Part shown: in pieces, positions 29,481 through 36,924 of the stretch | Layout: each line of letters starts with the position of its first letter | How positions within the stretch are numbered: position 1 is the first letter of the stretch | Notes under the pieces: model-generated | What the model was told of the DNA's origin: nothing | What the model saw: the letters and a program-made list of their open reading frames with translations, nothing else | The model's database searches: none | Assembly (NCBI GenBank): GCA_902791625.1 | Contig: CADAWN010000020.1 | Location: 1 to 63,964 of the forward strand | Length of the DNA: 63,964 nt | Source: an uncultured Erysipelotrichaceae bacterium | Lineage (GTDB): Bacteria; Bacillota_I; Bacilli_A; RF39; UBA660 | Reading direction: 5' to 3' | Position numbers and translations under genes: made by a program

Positions 29481-30221
29481 ATGGATTTTAATGATTTATT
29501 TTACTTAATATTTTTAAAATACAATATTTTAAATAATAATTATGAACAAGTTTTAAATGTAGCTTTAAAAGAAGACAATGCTGAAAACTTATTAAATAGT
29601 ATATCATTGTTGTTAGAAAGAGAACCTAATTTTGTTTATTTTGACAAAAAGATATTTGATTATTTATACAGTCTAAATAATGAAGTTAGATTTGAATGTA
29701 AGGATGAGAAAATTTTTGAAAAATCTGCTGAAATAGTAAGAAAACTTAATAGATTGAAGAGTGAAGATTCTCTACAAAAAAGAAGAAATTATATGATGGA
29801 TGAGTGGTATCTTCGTATGGGAGAATTAGAAGATTTCGAAGAAGAAGAAATATATGATATAAGAAGTGAAGATATAAAAGCATTATATATTCATGATTTT
29901 AAATTTATGTGTGAACTTGTCACACCAGATGGTATATGTATGTCAGATGATATTTTTAATTATTTATCATCCCTTTCATATTTTGCTAATCGATATCACG
30001 ATGTATTTGATGATGAAATAACTGAAAATTTATTATTAATTCTTTCAGTTATAGAAAAGTCAATTAATGTATTTTACAAACAAAAAGAAATCGATTCTTA
30101 TGAATATGCGACATCTAAAACAGTTATAAAAAGTATTCAGAATAGTTTTAGAGACTATTATAAGAGACATAAAGACAAGAAAAAAGAGTATAAAAAATTA
30201 GTATATACAATAGAAAATTAG
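29481..30221 (+). CDS. Unknown soluble protein downstream of lon
   Basis: 246 residues, Glu/Asp/Lys/Tyr-rich, probably all helical with no membrane segment. Starts 5 nt after lon with AGGAG, so translated from the lon transcript; a terminator follows. Contains acidic stretches (GELEDFEEEEIYD). No family recognised; an adaptor or substrate-related role is only suggested by position. Confidence 0.7.
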   Translation: MDFNDLFYLIFLKYNILNNNYEQVLNVALKEDNAENLLNSISLLLEREPNFVYFDKKIFDYLYSLNNEVRFECKDEKIFEKSAEIVRKLNRLKSEDSLQKRRNYMMDEWYLRMGELEDFEEEEIYDIRSEDIKALYIHDFKFMCELVTPDGICMSDDIFNYLSSLSYFANRYHDVFDDEITENLLLILSVIEKSINVFYKQKEIDSYEYATSKTVIKSIQNSFRDYYKRHKDKKKEYKKLVYTIEN

Positions 30222-30240
30222 TATTTAGTACTAATTTTTT
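30214..30240 (+). terminator. Rho-independent terminator
   Basis: A 10-bp stem AAAATTAGTA/TACTAATTTT with a 5-nt loop is followed by T's. It overlaps the stop codon of the preceding gene. Confidence 0.8.
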
Positions 30241-30274
30241 TTATTAATCATAAAATCTATAGAGGAGGATAATT

Positions 30275-30967
30275 ATGAAAAAAACAGTTTCTTTTACAAA
30301 AGATTTAGAATTTCCTATGCAAATAGGAGAAATTACTCAAATTACTTTGGAAGATGATTTGAAATTTATTAATGAAAATAATATAGAAGGTAAATTCTTA
30401 ATTGCTGGTAAATATAAAATGACAGAAGCAAGTCGTCTTGAAGAAGATTTTTCATTTAATTTGCCAGTAGAAATAAGTATTAGTGAAAACTGTGATTTAG
30501 ATACATGTAAAATATCTATAGCTGATTTTAATTATGAAGTAGTTGATGAAAATATTTTAAGATCACATATAGATGTATTAATAGAAGGAGTAGAAATAAT
30601 AGAAGATGAAGAAATAGAAAGAGAATGTGATGATGATGATAATAAAGAAAAAGAAATACCAGTAAAAGAAGATGTAGTTGAACCTAATTTTGAAATAAAG
30701 AAAGAAAAAATAGATTACATAGACGAAAAAGTAGAAGAAGAAACTAAAAGAGATATAGATAATAATACTAATTCTTTATTTTCTAATTTAAATGATGATG
30801 AAGATAGTTTTTCAACATATTCAATTTATATTATGAGAGAAGGAGATACACTGGAAAAAGTAATGGAAAAATATAGTGTTACTAAAGAAAAATTGGAAGA
30901 ATATAATGATATATCAACTATTACTTTAAATTCTAAAATAGTAATACCTAGTGTAAAAGATGAATAG
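30275..30967 (+). CDS. spoVID: SpoVID/SipL-like spore morphogenesis protein with LysM
   Basis: 230 residues. N-terminal DUF3794-like domain of the SpoVID/SipL type (KFINENNIEGKFLIAGKYKM...), an acidic disordered linker (about 110-175), and a C-terminal LysM domain (YIMREGDTLEKVMEKYSVTKEKLEEYND). In Bacillus, SpoVID binds SpoIVA and drives coat encasement; its LysM binds peptidoglycan precursor. It is shorter than the B. subtilis protein (575 residues) because the linker is short. The following ysxE-like gene overlaps its stop, the same pairing as spoVID-ysxE in B. subtilis, which strengthens the call. Confidence 0.8.
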   Translation: MKKTVSFTKDLEFPMQIGEITQITLEDDLKFINENNIEGKFLIAGKYKMTEASRLEEDFSFNLPVEISISENCDLDTCKISIADFNYEVVDENILRSHIDVLIEGVEIIEDEEIERECDDDDNKEKEIPVKEDVVEPNFEIKKEKIDYIDEKVEEETKRDIDNNTNSLFSNLNDDEDSFSTYSIYIMREGDTLEKVMEKYSVTKEKLEEYNDISTITLNSKIVIPSVKDE

Positions 30968-31880
30968 TGTTATAGAGGTATTAGAAAAATATAATTTAAA
31001 AGTAAATAAATTTTCATATAAGAACACTTGTATTATTTTAGATACTGATGAAGGTAAATATGTTTTAAAAAAGAAAAAGAAAAATGACAAAAAGGAGATT
31101 TATGATTATCTTTTATCTCGTAATTTTTCTTTCTTTTTATATCCGGAAAGTATTAATAATGAATTTGAAATATATTCCTATCTTGATGAAGTTAATACTG
31201 TTAAAGAAGAAAAAGCTAAACATTTAATTGATGTTATGGCAGAAATGCATGTAAGAACAACTACATATAAAGAGTATAGTCTAGATGAGATAAAAGAAAT
31301 ATATGAAGATAAAAAAAATAAGATTAATGATTTAAAATTATTTTATGAGAAATTAGAACAAAAATTCTCTGAACCTATTTATCCAGCTCCTTATGAACTT
31401 TTACTTCTTACTAATGTATCTAAAATATATAATTCTTTAGAGTATGGAGATATTCTTTTAGAAGAATGGTATAAAAGTATAATTAATAATAAAAAAAGAA
31501 GAATATGTTTAATACATAATCATCTGTCACTTGATCATTTTTTAGATAGAAAAGATGCTAAAATTATTAATTTTGATTACTCTAAATATGATAGTCCTAT
31601 ATATGATTTTGTTAACTTTTATAAAAAACACTATTATGAACTTGATATGATATCTTTATTTAATTCTTATCAGTATAAATATACATATACTTATGAAGAG
31701 TTGTTACTTTTATTTATTACTATAATAGTACCAGATAAACTAGAATTAAAAAAAGATGTTAGCTATAATACGTATTTAATAAATCAATTAATTGAATATA
31801 TTGATATAACACGTGATTTCATATTAAAAGAGCAAAAGAAATATCAAAAAGAAGATGAAGAAAAACTCAATAAGAAGTAA
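30960..31880 (+). CDS. ysxE: YsxE/CotS-like spore coat protein (kinase-like fold)
   Basis: 306 residues of the aminoglycoside-phosphotransferase/CotS type: N-terminal lobe with GKYVLKKKKK, then LIHNHLSLDHFL, which replaces the HGDLHxxN catalytic loop, and NFDYSKYDSPIYDFVNFY, similar to the DxD-type magnesium site IDFD. Family members in Bacillus (YsxE, CotS, YtaA) are coat components. The catalytic Asp of HGD is not obvious here (HNHLSLDH), so enzymatic activity is uncertain. It begins 8 nt inside the SpoVID gene. Confidence 0.75.
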   Translation: MNSVIEVLEKYNLKVNKFSYKNTCIILDTDEGKYVLKKKKKNDKKEIYDYLLSRNFSFFLYPESINNEFEIYSYLDEVNTVKEEKAKHLIDVMAEMHVRTTTYKEYSLDEIKEIYEDKKNKINDLKLFYEKLEQKFSEPIYPAPYELLLLTNVSKIYNSLEYGDILLEEWYKSIINNKKRRICLIHNHLSLDHFLDRKDAKIINFDYSKYDSPIYDFVNFYKKHYYELDMISLFNSYQYKYTYTYEELLLLFITIIVPDKLELKKDVSYNTYLINQLIEYIDITRDFILKEQKKYQKEDEEKLNKK

Positions 31881-32042
31881 TATTGCATTTATTCTAGTAG
31901 TTATAAATACTAGTATTACTACTTGATAAAAAATAATTATTCCTAGACAGAAGATACTTCCTAAATATAGTAGAGAGTTTCTTCTTTTTTGTTTGCACAT
32001 ATTACATCTACAGTAAAATGGATGTTTATTTTTTTTAAACAT
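31824..32042 (-). CDS. Small Cys-containing two-helix membrane protein
   Basis: About 72 residues from ATG 32042, with AGGTGAT just upstream on the minus strand. N-terminus has a basic Cys cluster (FYCRCNMCKQKRR) that could bind zinc, then two hydrophobic segments to the end. It runs antisense into the last 57 nt of the ysxE-like gene. No other gene covers 31881-32042. Family unknown. Confidence 0.5.
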   Translation of the reverse strand: MFKKNKHPFYCRCNMCKQKRRNSLLYLGSIFCLGIIIFYQVVILVFITTRINAILLLIEFFFIFFLIFLLLF

Positions 32043-32114
32043 TATAATCACCTATAGTAATTTATGTAAAAAAAATAGGAAGTGTGCTATAATGTCTATA
32101 GGATAGGTGATATT

Positions 32115-32570
32115 ATGAATAAGAAAGGGTTTACTTTAGTTGAACTTTTAGTAACAATAGTAATAATAGGTTTAATTAGTTATTTATCTTTTCCTTCACT
32201 TATAAGAGTAATAACTGATACGAATGCTAAAAGAGAGTTTGAATATTATGGTAATTCTATGGTAGATGCAGCTAAAGTTTATTTAAAGAAAGAAGCTACT
32301 GATTTACATGAAGGAAATAAGTTTGGTAGTAATGGTCATAATGTTAGCCTTAATGTTTTAATTACTGATGAGTACATAAATGCACCTAGTTTTTCTAAGA
32401 AGAGTATGTCTTGTGAGATGGATGATAATAAAGCTTTTGTTAATATCAAATACGATAGTTCTAATAAATCATATAAACTTTCATATAATTTAGAATGTAA
32501 AGATACATCGGCAGGAAAAAAATTTACTAAATTATATACAAGTGATGAATTTGTTACAGATGATCTATAA
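32115..32570 (+). CDS. Type IV pilin-like (prepilin) protein
   Basis: 151 residues. Class III prepilin signal: short basic leader MNKKG followed by FTLVELLVTIVIIGLI, with the G/F cleavage site and Glu at +5 of the mature chain. Globular domain has two Cys (MSCEMDD, LECKDT) likely forming the pilin disulfide. ATG 32115 chosen with AGGTGAT upstream. No prepilin peptidase, ATPase or other pilin gene lies in this window. Confidence 0.85.
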   Translation: MNKKGFTLVELLVTIVIIGLISYLSFPSLIRVITDTNAKREFEYYGNSMVDAAKVYLKKEATDLHEGNKFGSNGHNVSLNVLITDEYINAPSFSKKSMSCEMDDNKAFVNIKYDSSNKSYKLSYNLECKDTSAGKKFTKLYTSDEFVTDDL

Positions 32571-32588
32571 TTAGATCATTTTTTTTGT
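32560..32588 (+). terminator. Rho-independent terminator
   Basis: Stem ATGATCT/AGATCAT spans the end of the pilin gene and is followed by eight T's. Confidence 0.8.
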
Positions 32589-32637
32589 ATAAAAATCTAA
32601 TATATACCTCTATATAAATAATAGGAGGAATTTGACA

Positions 32638-32697
32638 ATGAAATATGATAGTGATAGTATATATAACTGTCCCCTAGTGAGGTGTATAATTAAATGA
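32638..32697 (+). CDS. Possible 19-residue leader peptide coupled to ankyrin gene
   Basis: ATG at 32638 is preceded by a strong TAGGAGG (spacing about 10) and encodes MKYDSDSIYNCPLVRCIIK, ending in TGA at 32695-32697. The TGA overlaps the ankyrin gene's ATG in an ATGA junction. The ankyrin gene has no other convincing ribosome binding site except GTGAGG inside this ORF. It could be a translational-coupling leader or the relic of a gene. Confidence 0.4.
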   Translation: MKYDSDSIYNCPLVRCIIK

Positions 32698-33377
32698 TAT
32701 TTTATGATAAAAAAGAAACAATAAGAATGTGCAAAAGGGATCCTAAAATAATATTTGAACTTATTAATGAGAAATATACTGATGTAGTAGGAGAAATATT
32801 AAATTCAAGAAAAGACATTATTAATTTATGTGATGATAATGGTAATAGTGTTATGATGAATTTATTAGTAAAAAAAGAATATGATCTAATATTAAAATGT
32901 GTTAAATATAGAAATTGGGACATTAATTATCGTAATAAAGATGGTAATACATTTACACATTTATTAATAACTCATGATTATTTAAAAGTTGTTAAAATAT
33001 TAGATGAAATAAAAAAGAATAAAAAATTTATACCTAATATAAAGAATAAAAATAGAGAAACTATCTTAGATATGGCTATAAAAAGTGAAAAGTTATGTAG
33101 TGTAAATAAGATACTTGAAGATAAGAGATTTAATGATATAGATATAGTATCATTTAAATTCTTATTTGATAAATATGTTAATAATAGTTACTATGGTAAA
33201 TATTCTAAACTTAATAATTTAGAACTTGTTATTAATAATTTAGAAAAGAAAGATAGTTTAAAACCAAGAATGAAAAAAGTACTAAAATTTATAAAGAGTA
33301 ATATAGATATAATAAAAAGTGATTTGTTAAAAAATAATTCTAATAATTTAGATGAATTTTTAGAAACATTAGTATAA
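32694..33377 (+). CDS. Ankyrin-repeat protein
   Basis: 227 residues with about three ankyrin-type repeats: INLCDDNGNSVMMNLLVKKEYDLI, INYRNKDGNTFTHLLITHDYLKVV and PNIKNKNRETILDMAIKSEKL, each with the N-x-G-N/T turn and two helices. Remaining sequence is helical and Lys-rich. No signal peptide, so cytosolic; probably protein-protein binding. Start is the ATGA overlap with the preceding tiny ORF. Confidence 0.8.
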   Translation: MIFYDKKETIRMCKRDPKIIFELINEKYTDVVGEILNSRKDIINLCDDNGNSVMMNLLVKKEYDLILKCVKYRNWDINYRNKDGNTFTHLLITHDYLKVVKILDEIKKNKKFIPNIKNKNRETILDMAIKSEKLCSVNKILEDKRFNDIDIVSFKFLFDKYVNNSYYGKYSKLNNLELVINNLEKKDSLKPRMKKVLKFIKSNIDIIKSDLLKNNSNNLDEFLETLV

Positions 33378-33432
33378 AATTAGTTGCAATTTTATCAATA
33401 TGTGATATTATATTTATGGAGGAGTGAGGATA

Positions 33433-33861
33433 GTGAAGAAATGTTTAGTTGTTATTTCTGTAATGTGTTTAGCTTTATTAGCTGGATGTGGTGGTAGTAA
33501 AGTTTTAACTTGTAAAATTAGTAAGACTCAAATGGGTATTAAAATTTCACAAGTTGCTACAGTTAAATTTGATGGTGACAAAGTAGATACAATGTCTCAA
33601 AAAATTAATATCGTATTACCAGATACATATAAGTCTTTAATTAACACATTTGTAAGTACATACCAAAAACAATATGAAAAACAATTCGATGGTTCTTCAG
33701 TTAAAGCTTCTAAAGTTGGAGATTCTGAAGTTGAAGTAAGTATCGATACTAATTTCAAGAAGTTAACTGATGCACAAAAGAAGAGTTCTGGTATGACTGG
33801 TGCTGAAGACTATGAAACAAATAGAAAACAATTAGAAAAAGCAGGATATACTTGTGAATAA
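33433..33861 (+). CDS. YehR/DUF1307-like lipoprotein
   Basis: 142 residues from GTG 33433 (GGAGG about 10 nt upstream). Lipoprotein signal with lipobox LLAGC (Cys about 19). Mature part begins LTCKISKTQM and ends GYTCE, with a conserved-looking pattern FDGDKVDTMSQ...TYQKQYEKQF. Paralogous to the protein at 20440-20901. Related YehR lipoproteins have no settled function. Confidence 0.75.
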   Translation: MKKCLVVISVMCLALLAGCGGSKVLTCKISKTQMGIKISQVATVKFDGDKVDTMSQKINIVLPDTYKSLINTFVSTYQKQYEKQFDGSSVKASKVGDSEVEVSIDTNFKKLTDAQKKSSGMTGAEDYETNRKQLEKAGYTCE

Positions 33862-33888
33862 AAAGTCTTAGGACTTTTTATTTTTTTG
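33860..33888 (+). terminator. Rho-independent terminator
   Basis: Stem AAAAAGTC/GACTTTTT with a 4-nt loop is followed by A then seven T's. Confidence 0.85.
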
Positions 33889-33945
33889 TGGAAAAAAATA
33901 AGTTTTAATGTTAAAATAACTAGTGTATTACGGGGAAGTGATAAA

Positions 33946-35355
33946 ATGAATTTACCAAATTATAAAGAAGCAATGAAGAGAAATAAGAAGTATGATACTG
34001 TAACTTATAGTATTGATAAAGAACTTTTGAACAAGTATAGTGGAAAAAAATATTTTCTTAAAACTTATGGATGTCAAATGAATGAACATGATAGTGAAAA
34101 TATAAAAGCTATGCTTGAAGAGTTAGGATTTATTGAGACAGATGATTATGAAAAAAGTGATTTAGTACTTTTAAATACATGCTCTATAAGAGAAAATGCT
34201 CATAATAAAGCATTTGGTATGTTAGGACGTCTTAAACATTTAAAAGAAAGTAATCCAGATTTAATAGTAGGTATATGTGGATGTATGGCTCAAGAAGAAG
34301 GGGTTGTTAAATCTATTTTAAATGACTATAAGTGGATTAATTTTGTAATGGGTACTCATAACATATATCGTCTTCCTTATATATTAGATCAAGCAATAGA
34401 GACAAATAACCAAGAAATAGAAGTGTTCTCTAAAGAAGGAGATTTAGTAGAAAGTATACCTGTTAAAAGAGATAATGGATTTAAAGCTTGGGTAAATATT
34501 ATTTATGGTTGTGATAAATTTTGTACTTATTGTATAGTTCCATACACTAGAGGTGGAGAAAGAAGTAGAAAAAAAGAAGATATTCTAAATGAGATTAAAA
34601 CATTAAAAGAATTAGGATATAAAGAAGTAACTTTACTTGGACAAAATGTTAATGCCTATGGAAAAGATTTATATAGTGATTATGGATTAGGTGAACTTTT
34701 AGAAGAAGTAGCTAAAATGGGTATTCCTAGAATTACATTTATGACTAGTCATCCATGGGATTTTACAGATAAGATGATTGATGTTATAGCTAAATATCCA
34801 AATATAATGCCATATATTCATTTACCTCTTCAATCAGGAAGTAGTAAAATATTAAAACTAATGGGTAGACGTTATACTAAAGAAAGTTATTTAGAATTAT
34901 TTGATAAAATGAAGAAAAAAATACCTAATGTAAGTATTTCAACAGATATAATAGTAGGATTCCCAGGAGAAACAGAAGAAGACTTTAATGAAACACTAGA
35001 AGTAGCTAATTATTGCAAATATGATAATGCATTTACATTTATTTATTCACCAAGAGAAAATACTCCAGCTGCTAAACTAAAAGATGATGTAAGTCTAGAA
35101 GAAAAAGAAAGAAGATTATATTTACTTAATGATACAGTTAATAAATATTTCTTAGAAAATAATAAAAAATTAGAAGGTAAAGCAGTAGATGTTTTAGTAT
35201 GTGGTCTTTCAGAAAAGAAAAAAGATAACTATTATGGATATACATTTAATAATAAGTTAATTAACTTTACTGGTAATACTAAAATAGGAGATATTGTTAA
35301 GGTAAAAGTTACATCAGCTAAAACTTGGAGTTTAGATGGAGAAATTTGTGAATAA
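33946..35355 (+). CDS. miaB: tRNA-2-methylthio-N6-dimethylallyladenosine synthase MiaB
   Basis: Radical SAM methylthiotransferase modifying A37 of tRNAs reading UNN codons. UPF0004 domain (FLKTYGCQMNEHDSENIK, LNTCSIRENA, CGCMAQEE) carries three Cys for one cluster. The radical SAM core has CDKFCTYC; a C-terminal TRAM domain follows (about 400-469). ATG 33946 fits the family and has GGGGAAGTG upstream; the longer GTG start at 33886 lies over the preceding terminator. It heads the miaB-ricA-cotE run in the B. subtilis order. Confidence 0.95.
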   Translation: MNLPNYKEAMKRNKKYDTVTYSIDKELLNKYSGKKYFLKTYGCQMNEHDSENIKAMLEELGFIETDDYEKSDLVLLNTCSIRENAHNKAFGMLGRLKHLKESNPDLIVGICGCMAQEEGVVKSILNDYKWINFVMGTHNIYRLPYILDQAIETNNQEIEVFSKEGDLVESIPVKRDNGFKAWVNIIYGCDKFCTYCIVPYTRGGERSRKKEDILNEIKTLKELGYKEVTLLGQNVNAYGKDLYSDYGLGELLEEVAKMGIPRITFMTSHPWDFTDKMIDVIAKYPNIMPYIHLPLQSGSSKILKLMGRRYTKESYLELFDKMKKKIPNVSISTDIIVGFPGETEEDFNETLEVANYCKYDNAFTFIYSPRENTPAAKLKDDVSLEEKERRLYLLNDTVNKYFLENNKKLEGKAVDVLVCGLSEKKKDNYYGYTFNNKLINFTGNTKIGDIVKVKVTSAKTWSLDGEICE

Positions 35356-35680
35356 CGATACTAAAAAAAGTCTAGATGAATTAATAGATTATATTAAAAG
35401 CAGTGAAGATTATAAAAAAGTAATAACTTTAAAAAAAGAAATAGATAAAGATACTAAGTTAAAAAAGTTAATTAGTGATGTTAAAGTATGTCAAAAGAAG
35501 TATGTTAGATCATCTTTTGATGAAAAAATAAAAAAAGAATTAGATAGTAAATTAGAAAAGTTAAATACTAATCATTTATTTGTTACATATTCATATTATT
35601 TAGATAAAGTAAATGATATGATTAAACTTGTAAAAGATGAATTAAATGAGTATTTCTATCAAATAACAAATATTTTGTAA
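35336..35680 (+). CDS. ymcA: YlbF/YmcA family protein, RicA
   Basis: 114 residues, all helical: SLDELIDYIKSSEDYKKVITLKKEI, then LKKLISDVKVCQKKYVRS and a C-terminal helix NHLFVTYSYYLDKVNDMIKLV. Typical YmcA; in B. subtilis RicA joins RicF and RicT to help RNase Y mature mRNAs and to influence competence, biofilm and sporulation. Overlaps the miaB end by 20 nt and precedes cotE, exactly as in B. subtilis. An internal GTG at 35348 is an alternative start. Confidence 0.88.
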   Translation: MEKFVNNDTKKSLDELIDYIKSSEDYKKVITLKKEIDKDTKLKKLISDVKVCQKKYVRSSFDEKIKKELDSKLEKLNTNHLFVTYSYYLDKVNDMIKLVKDELNEYFYQITNIL

Positions 35681-35723
35681 AAATAATTAACTTGTCGCAT
35701 AAACTAAATTGAGGAGGGATATG

Positions 35724-36263
35724 ATGGCAAGTTATAGAGAAATTGTTACTAAGACTGTTATAAGTAAAGGAAAGAAAACTTTTACTGATAGTGGTCGTAA
35801 AAAGGTAGAATATACTCCATCAACTATTCTTGGGTGTTGGGTTATTAATCATAGATTTGAAGGCTCTAAAACAAGTGATAAAGTAGTTATTAATGGTAGT
35901 TATGATATTAATGTATGGTATTCATATGATGGTGATAGTAAAACAGCTGTTTTAAAAGAAACTATTCCATATAAAGAGACTGTTCATATAAGAAATAACA
36001 GTAATATTACTAATCAAGAAGTAATTGTTAGAAGTCTTAAGCAACCTAGTTGTGTAAAAGTAGATATAGATGGTAATGATATTACATATGTTATTGAAAA
36101 AGAATTAGGTATTGAATTAGTTGGTGATGAAAAAGTTAAGATAGTTGTAGATGAAAATGAAGATCCTTGGGATGAAATAATAGATGATAAAAATGATGAA
36201 CAAATAGATAATGAAGTAAAAGAAAATTTTATTAAAGAAGATCAAATAGAAGAAAGCTTATAA
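35724..36263 (+). CDS. cotE: Spore coat morphogenetic protein CotE
   Basis: About 180 residues. Strong likeness to Bacillus CotE: ASYREIVTKTVISKGKK, PSTILGCWVINH, GSYDINVWYSYDGDSKT and ETVHIR, with the usual acidic tail. CotE assembles the outer spore coat. ATG 35724 is chosen (MASYREI parallels the Bacillus start) with GAGGAGGG correctly spaced; ATG 35721 is too close. Context miaB-ymcA-cotE is the Bacillus arrangement, although mutS does not follow here. Confidence 0.93.
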   Translation: MASYREIVTKTVISKGKKTFTDSGRKKVEYTPSTILGCWVINHRFEGSKTSDKVVINGSYDINVWYSYDGDSKTAVLKETIPYKETVHIRNNSNITNQEVIVRSLKQPSCVKVDIDGNDITYVIEKELGIELVGDEKVKIVVDENEDPWDEIIDDKNDEQIDNEVKENFIKEDQIEESL

Positions 36264-36270
36264 TTATTGG

Positions 36271-36296
36271 AGAAACTATTAAGTTTCTTTTTTTTG
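36271..36296 (+). terminator. Rho-independent terminator after cotE
   Basis: Stem AGAAACT/AGTTTCT with a 4-nt loop is followed by T's. Confidence 0.82.
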
Positions 36297-36315
36297 TAGT
36301 GTTAAACAAAAAAGG

Positions 36316-36344
36316 TTGACATCTAATAATTATTATAGTATACT
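36316..36344 (+). promoter_or_regulatory. Strong sigma-A type promoter of rpsP-khpA
   Basis: Perfect TTGACA at 36316-36321 and TATACT at 36339-36344, 17-nt spacer, about 30 nt before the rpsP start. One of the best promoter matches in the window, as expected for a ribosomal protein gene. Confidence 0.8.
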
Positions 36345-36374
36345 ATAAACGTTGATGAAAGGAAGGAAGATAAT

Positions 36375-36642
36375 ATGGCAGTAAAATTACGTTTAACAAG
36401 AATGGGATCTAAGAAAAAACCAACTTATAGAATAGTAGCAACTGATTCACATCGTCCAAGAAGTGGACAATATATTGAGTTAGTAGGAACTTATAATCCA
36501 TTAACTGAACCAAAATGAAGAAGTAGCTATGAAATGGTTAAGAACTGGAGCTATTCCTACTGATACAGTACGTAACTTATTCAGTGAAGCTGGAATCATG
36601 AAAAAATTTGCTGAAGAAAAAAGCAAGAAAGAAGATAAATAA
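36375..36642 (+). pseudogene. rpsP: Ribosomal protein bS16, frameshifted
   Basis: The first 47 codons are normal S16 ([31 protein letters not shown]) and end at TGA 36516-36518. The rest of S16 ([22 protein letters not shown]...GIMKKF) is read in the +1 frame to TAA 36640. Compared with other S16 proteins about 4-5 residues (a VKI-like stretch) are also missing at the join, so a deletion of about 14 nt fits better than a single-base error. S16 is essential, so this is probably a sequence or assembly artefact. The GGAAGGAAG ribosome binding site is intact. Confidence 0.88.
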
Positions 36643-36890
36643 TGAATTTAGTTGAGTTAACAGAATCAATTGTAAAATCAATTGTTTTAGATGAAGAAAG
36701 CGTCATGGTAAAAGAATTTGAAAGTGACGATGAAAAAACAGTTCATATTGAAGTATTAGTTGCTGAAGATGATTTAGGTAGAGTAATTGGTAAAAATGGA
36801 AGAACAGCTAATTCAATACGTGCTTTAGTACAAGCTAGTAGTAGTTTAAAAGATAATAAATACGTAAAAATTGATATTGATAAGTTTTAA
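36642..36890 (+). CDS. khpA: KH-domain RNA-binding protein KhpA (YlqC)
   Basis: 82 residues. Single KH domain with the GxxG loop GKNG in DLGRVIGKNGRTANSIRALV. KhpA, with KhpB, binds RNA and affects cell elongation in firmicutes. Its ATG overlaps the rpsP stop codon by one base, the conserved rpsP-ylqC arrangement. Confidence 0.93.
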   Translation: MNLVELTESIVKSIVLDEESVMVKEFESDDEKTVHIEVLVAEDDLGRVIGKNGRTANSIRALVQASSSLKDNKYVKIDIDKF

Positions 36891-36894
36891 ACTA

Positions 36895-36924
36895 AAAAGA
36901 ATGTATTTAAAAATACATTCTTTT
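36895..36924. terminator. Bidirectional terminator between khpA and radical SAM gene
   Basis: Perfect 14-bp stem (AAAAGAATGTATTT with AAATACATTCTTTT) and a 2-nt loop; A-rich before, T-rich after. Serves the convergent genes on both sides. Confidence 0.88.

Noticed and set aside
33886..33945. Longer MiaB from GTG 33886
   Set aside because: It would begin on the preceding terminator's T tract, while ATG 33946 has a proper ribosome binding site and matches the family length.
36375..36642. Use of TGA as tryptophan (code 4) to read through rpsP, the sortase and the ffh upstream region
   Set aside because: Reading TGA as Trp does not recover the expected protein in any of the three; homology resumes in another frame or has no ATG. 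rlmN also stops correctly at TGA.
36375..36642. Programmed ribosomal frameshifting in rpsP or pcrA
   Set aside because: No slippery heptamer with a downstream pseudoknot is seen, residues are missing in rpsP, and neither gene is known to be recoded.
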